This document shows positions 21,609 through 24,084 of a stretch of 24,084 nt of DNA, in pieces; within the stretch, counting starts at the first letter, position 1; the number at the start of each line of letters is the position of its first letter. The notes under the pieces were generated by a model. It saw nothing but the letters and a program-made list of their open reading frames with translations, was not told the DNA's origin and searched no databases. A program made the translations under genes and the position numbers. This DNA comes from Brevibacillus sp. (GTDB taxonomy: Bacteria > Bacillota > Bacilli > Brevibacillales > Brevibacillaceae): NCBI GenBank assembly GCA_029240815.1, contig JARDZO010000050.1:1-24084 (forward strand). The letters are read 5' to 3'.

Positions 21609-22781
21609 ATGTACGATTTTGACAAGCGGATCGATCGCACTGGAACCAATAGCGTGAAATGGGAGACGGCGAATCCCGATTTTAACGGAGACGGTATGCT
21701 GCCATTATGGGTGGCTGACATGGATTTCGCGTGTCCGCCTGCCGTGACGGAAGCGCTCATCAAAAGAGCGACTCATCCAATCTACGGCTACCCGATGAAG
21801 CAATCGGTCTATTATCAAGCCCTGCAGGAATGGATTGCCAAGCGTTACGGTGTCAGCGTCGAAGAGAGCTGGATGACCAGCGTAGCAGGTGTAGTCCCAG
21901 GCATCCACGTGGCGATTGACGCATTCTCTGCACCGGGGGACAAGGTGCTGATCCAGACACCTGTGTATCATCCGTTCGCAATCGCGATCGAAAATCGGGG
22001 ACGGCAAGTCGTACGGAACAGCTTGCTCGAGCACGAAGGACAGTACGAGATGGATTGGGATGATCTTGCGCAAAAGCTCAGTGACGATCGTGTCAAGCTG
22101 ATGATCTTGTGTAGTCCGCACAATCCAATCGGGCGTGTCTGGACTAGACAGGAGCTTGAGCGTCTGGGGAATTTGTGCGTAGAAAATGGGGTCATAGTCA
22201 TTTCAGACGAAATTCACGCGGATCTCGTCTACGAAAAAGGCAGTCACATCCCGTTTTATTCCCTGTCGCCAGAGATCGCGAACCAGAGCGTCACGTTTCA
22301 TGCAGCGAGCAAAACATTTAATCTCGCAGGTCTGTTTACATCATACATGCTCACTCCGAATCAGCAGCTATTGCGTGCCTTCAACGAGATGGCAGGCAAA
22401 ATGGGGAACGAACATATTAACTTGTTTGGAATGGAGGCGACTGTGGCTGCTTATCGACATGGGGAGGCATGGCTGGATGAACTGCTCGTCTACTTGCATG
22501 GAAACGCAGTCTATCTCCATGAGTATGTGACGAATCGAATTCCTGAAGTATCGATGAATGTTCCTCAAGCGACGTATTTGGGCTGGATGGATTTCCGCAA
22601 GCTCGGGTTGAATCAATCCGAATTGAATCAGTTGATCCGCCGGGAAGCCAAGCTTGGCCTGAACGACGGCAAGGGATTTGGCATAGAAGGAGAAGGGTTC
22701 CAGCGGATCAACTTTGCTTGTCCGAGAGAGATTTTGGTAGAGGCGATGGAGCGATTGGAGAAAGCTATTCACCGGAAATAG
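21609..22781 (+). CDS. PatB/MalY-family C-S lyase (PLP enzyme)
   Basis: Encodes a 390-aa fold-type I PLP enzyme of the PatB/MalY family (cystathionine beta-lyase-like; Bacillus PatB is about 387 aa). These enzymes split the C-beta to S bond of cystathionine or cysteine S-conjugates, giving a thiol, pyruvate and ammonia. Motifs are the N-terminal LPLWVADMDFACPPAV, Tyr-rich YGYP at 59-62, SPHNPIGRVW (Asn172), SDEIHADLVY (Asp200) and ASKTFNLAGL (Lys235, Schiff base). The ATG at 21609 is chosen from the GGGGTGG site and the family's usual start; the open frame upstream runs into the preceding terminator. It follows the amidohydrolase and AbgT genes but after a terminator, so its promoter is unclear. 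Confidence 0.92.
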   Translation: MYDFDKRIDRTGTNSVKWETANPDFNGDGMLPLWVADMDFACPPAVTEALIKRATHPIYGYPMKQSVYYQALQEWIAKRYGVSVEESWMTSVAGVVPGIHVAIDAFSAPGDKVLIQTPVYHPFAIAIENRGRQVVRNSLLEHEGQYEMDWDDLAQKLSDDRVKLMILCSPHNPIGRVWTRQELERLGNLCVENGVIVISDEIHADLVYEKGSHIPFYSLSPEIANQSVTFHAASKTFNLAGLFTSYMLTPNQQLLRAFNEMAGKMGNEHINLFGMEATVAAYRHGEAWLDELLVYLHGNAVYLHEYVTNRIPEVSMNVPQATYLGWMDFRKLGLNQSELNQLIRREAKLGLNDGKGFGIEGEGFQRINFACPREILVEAMERLEKAIHRK

Positions 22782-22861
22782 AGAATCTGCGAGCGTGCAG
22801 CCGCGTTGCACCAGTACGTAAGCCTTCCCAACCATCTGCGATCCTCTGCCATGTTTCCGGT

Positions 22862-22890
22862 TTGACAGAGAGATTTTTCCACTCTACAAT
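22862..22890 (+). promoter_or_regulatory. SigA promoter of the glutaminase gene
   Basis: A perfect TTGACA (22862-22867) and TACAAT (22885-22890) have a 17-nt spacer, 47 bp before the glutaminase start. Confidence 0.85.
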
Positions 22891-22936
22891 TTGATCCATA
22901 GCGATCATGTTGAAACTTCCAAAGAGGGGATTGCAG

Positions 22937-23869
22937 ATGAACATCGAGCAAGCGACCGAACAATTGGAACGACTGCGAAAAGAAGCCTCAACCTGCACAG
23001 GGACAGGGAAGGTGGCGTCTTACATACCGGAGCTGGCAAAAGAGGACCCTTGCCAGCTAGGCGTGAGCATATGTATGCCGGACGGAACCATCCTGTCCGC
23101 AGGGGAAGTGGATAAGCCCTTTACTCTGCAAAGCATCTCCAAGATTTTTTCATTGATTGTGGCCCTTTGCCAGAACGGCCATCAATACGTGTTTGAACGA
23201 GTAGGCAAGGAACCGACAGGAGATCCTTTCAACTCTATCATCAAGCTGGAGACGATCAAGCCACACAAGCCGCTAAATCCAATGATCAATGCTGGGGCAA
23301 TAGCGGTAGCAGGGATGATTCAAGGGAAAAACGTGCAGGAACGGCTGGATTGCATCCTCGATATGCTGCGCAAGATGACGGGGAATCCGAACATCCATGT
23401 AAACGAAGCCGTGTATTGCTCGGAAAAGAAAACAGCAGACCGCAATCGGGCACTTGCCTGGTTTCTGAAAGACAGCGGGGTTTTAACAGGTGACGTAGAG
23501 GAAACACTTGATTTGTATTTCCAGCACTGCTCAATCGAGGTGACAGCCAAGGAAGTTGCGAGACTAGGTATGGTACTGGCCGCAGACGGCATGGATGTAT
23601 ACACGGGGGAAAGAGTGTTTCCAGCAGAAATCGCTCGTATTTGCAAGACGTTCATGGTAACCTGTGGAATGTACAACGCCTCAGGAGAATTTGCCATCGA
23701 TGTTGGCATTCCCGCAAAAAGTGGAGTGGCAGGCGGGATTATGGCTACGGTTCCTCAACAAATGGGCATTGGAGTCTTTGGACCTGCTCTGGATGAAAAA
23801 GGGAACTCGGTCGCCGGAGTCAATCTGCTGGGGCTGCTTTCAAAAGAATGGAATCTTGGTATCTTTTAG
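22937..23869 (+). CDS. glsA: Glutaminase (GlsA2/YlaM-like)
   Basis: Encodes a 310-aa glutaminase with the serine-dependent beta-lactamase-like fold, converting glutamine to glutamate and ammonia in the cytosol. The catalytic Ser-x-x-Lys is S66-I-S-K69 in FTLQSISKIF. Other family segments are EPTGDPFNS, NPMINAGAIAV, DRNRALAWFLKDSG, YFQHCSIEVTAKE and GIPAKSGVAGGIMA. The ATG at 22937 has GAGGGG about 7 nt upstream. The next gene is ylaN, the same order as ylaM(glsA2)-ylaN in Bacillus subtilis, so this is the YlaM-type copy. It has its own SigA promoter. Confidence 0.94.
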   Translation: MNIEQATEQLERLRKEASTCTGTGKVASYIPELAKEDPCQLGVSICMPDGTILSAGEVDKPFTLQSISKIFSLIVALCQNGHQYVFERVGKEPTGDPFNSIIKLETIKPHKPLNPMINAGAIAVAGMIQGKNVQERLDCILDMLRKMTGNPNIHVNEAVYCSEKKTADRNRALAWFLKDSGVLTGDVEETLDLYFQHCSIEVTAKEVARLGMVLAADGMDVYTGERVFPAEIARICKTFMVTCGMYNASGEFAIDVGIPAKSGVAGGIMATVPQQMGIGVFGPALDEKGNSVAGVNLLGLLSKEWNLGIF

Positions 23870-23962
23870 CTTCTTACAGTTGTTGTTCCTTCTCCCCTTT
23901 TCAAATGGCCGAGAATCGCGTACTATGTATGATAAGGATGGAGGCAAACGGAGGGATAGGTT

Positions 23963-24084
23963 TTGACAGAAATTAAGGTTCCCGATCTGGAACAAAAAGC
24001 GCTAGCGTTGCTTCAAGCAGACGCGGACAAAATTTACAAGCTGATCGACGTACAGATGGAAAACCTGACCATGCCGCAGTGCCC
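23963..24084 (+). CDS. ylaN: YlaN (UPF0358) protein, 5' part only
   Basis: The window ends inside this gene; about 40 residues are visible. [20 protein letters not shown] followed by [12 protein letters not shown] matches the N-terminal part of YlaN, about 90 aa in full. In Bacillus and Staphylococcus, YlaN is tied to iron homeostasis through Fur and is needed under low iron. The start is TTG with GGAGGG about 7 nt upstream. It follows the glutaminase gene as in Bacillus subtilis, where ftsW comes next. Confidence 0.88.
   Translation, partial: MTEIKVPDLEQKALALLQADADKIYKLIDVQMENLTMPQC

Noticed and set aside
22765..22908. A 47-codon minus-strand frame (starting MIAMDQIVEWKNLSV) between the C-S lyase and glutaminase genes
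   Set aside because: It covers a near-perfect SigA promoter (22862-22890) for the glutaminase gene, overlaps the end of the lyase gene and has only a weak ribosome-binding site.
23870..23962. Promoter for ylaN (TATGAT near 23,929)
   Set aside because: No acceptable -35 is present at the right distance; co-transcription with the glutaminase gene is as likely.

Overview
The window reads as chromosome of an aerobic, endospore-forming member of the Bacillota, most likely Brevibacillus or a close relative. This is inferred from gene content: SpoVIF, a YjcZ-type peptide, Sda, YlaN next to a GlsA2/YlaM-type glutaminase, a SigL/RocR-controlled arginine catabolic locus, Bacillus-type Shine-Dalgarno sequences and a GC content near 50%. 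No rRNA, tRNA, CRISPR array, insertion sequence or prophage gene was seen. The window is accessory metabolism mixed with sporulation genes, and both ends are cut from longer gene runs.

Layout. 1-1.5 kb: an IDEAL-domain protein and a TPR protein. 1.7-4.3 kb (minus): a complete SsuABC/TauABC-type ABC importer. 4.4-6.4 kb (plus): ribonuclease Z, a 74-aa protein and a YczE-like membrane protein. 6.5-8.1 kb: a sporulation patch with a 30-aa YjcZ-type peptide, SpoVIF and a subtilisin-like protease without a signal peptide. 8.2-9.8 kb: an unrecognised 104-aa protein, a YaiI/YqxD protein and a PAP2 phosphatase. 9.8-12.2 kb: a LysR regulator divergent from an MFS transporter, then a 35-aa single-helix peptide behind an ECF-sigma-type promoter. 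12.3-16.7 kb: rocE, rocR and rocD. 16.8-17.9 kb: a roughly 0.6-kb region with no convincing gene but many long complementary arms and a terminator-like 3' end, followed by a DnaA-box cluster and sda. 18-18.5 kb: an unrecognised 168-aa protein. 18.7-22.8 kb: M20D amidohydrolase, AbgT transporter and a PatB/MalY C-S lyase. 22.9 kb to the end: glutaminase and the start of ylaN.

How the genes work together. The roc locus can be read almost completely from sequence. rocD and rocE each have a -24/-12 SigL promoter and upstream RocR-like sites, and rocR's own predicted promoter overlaps one of those sites. The M20D-AbgT-PatB set, the arginine/ornithine genes and the glutaminase share a nitrogen-scavenging theme. 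Sda with its DnaA boxes links replication state to sporulation entry.

The most interesting unexplained element is the candidate large structured RNA at about 16,800-17,411. I could not assign it to a known family by reading. The OLE class is the comparison to test first because of its size, but no OLE-associated protein gene is visible next to it.
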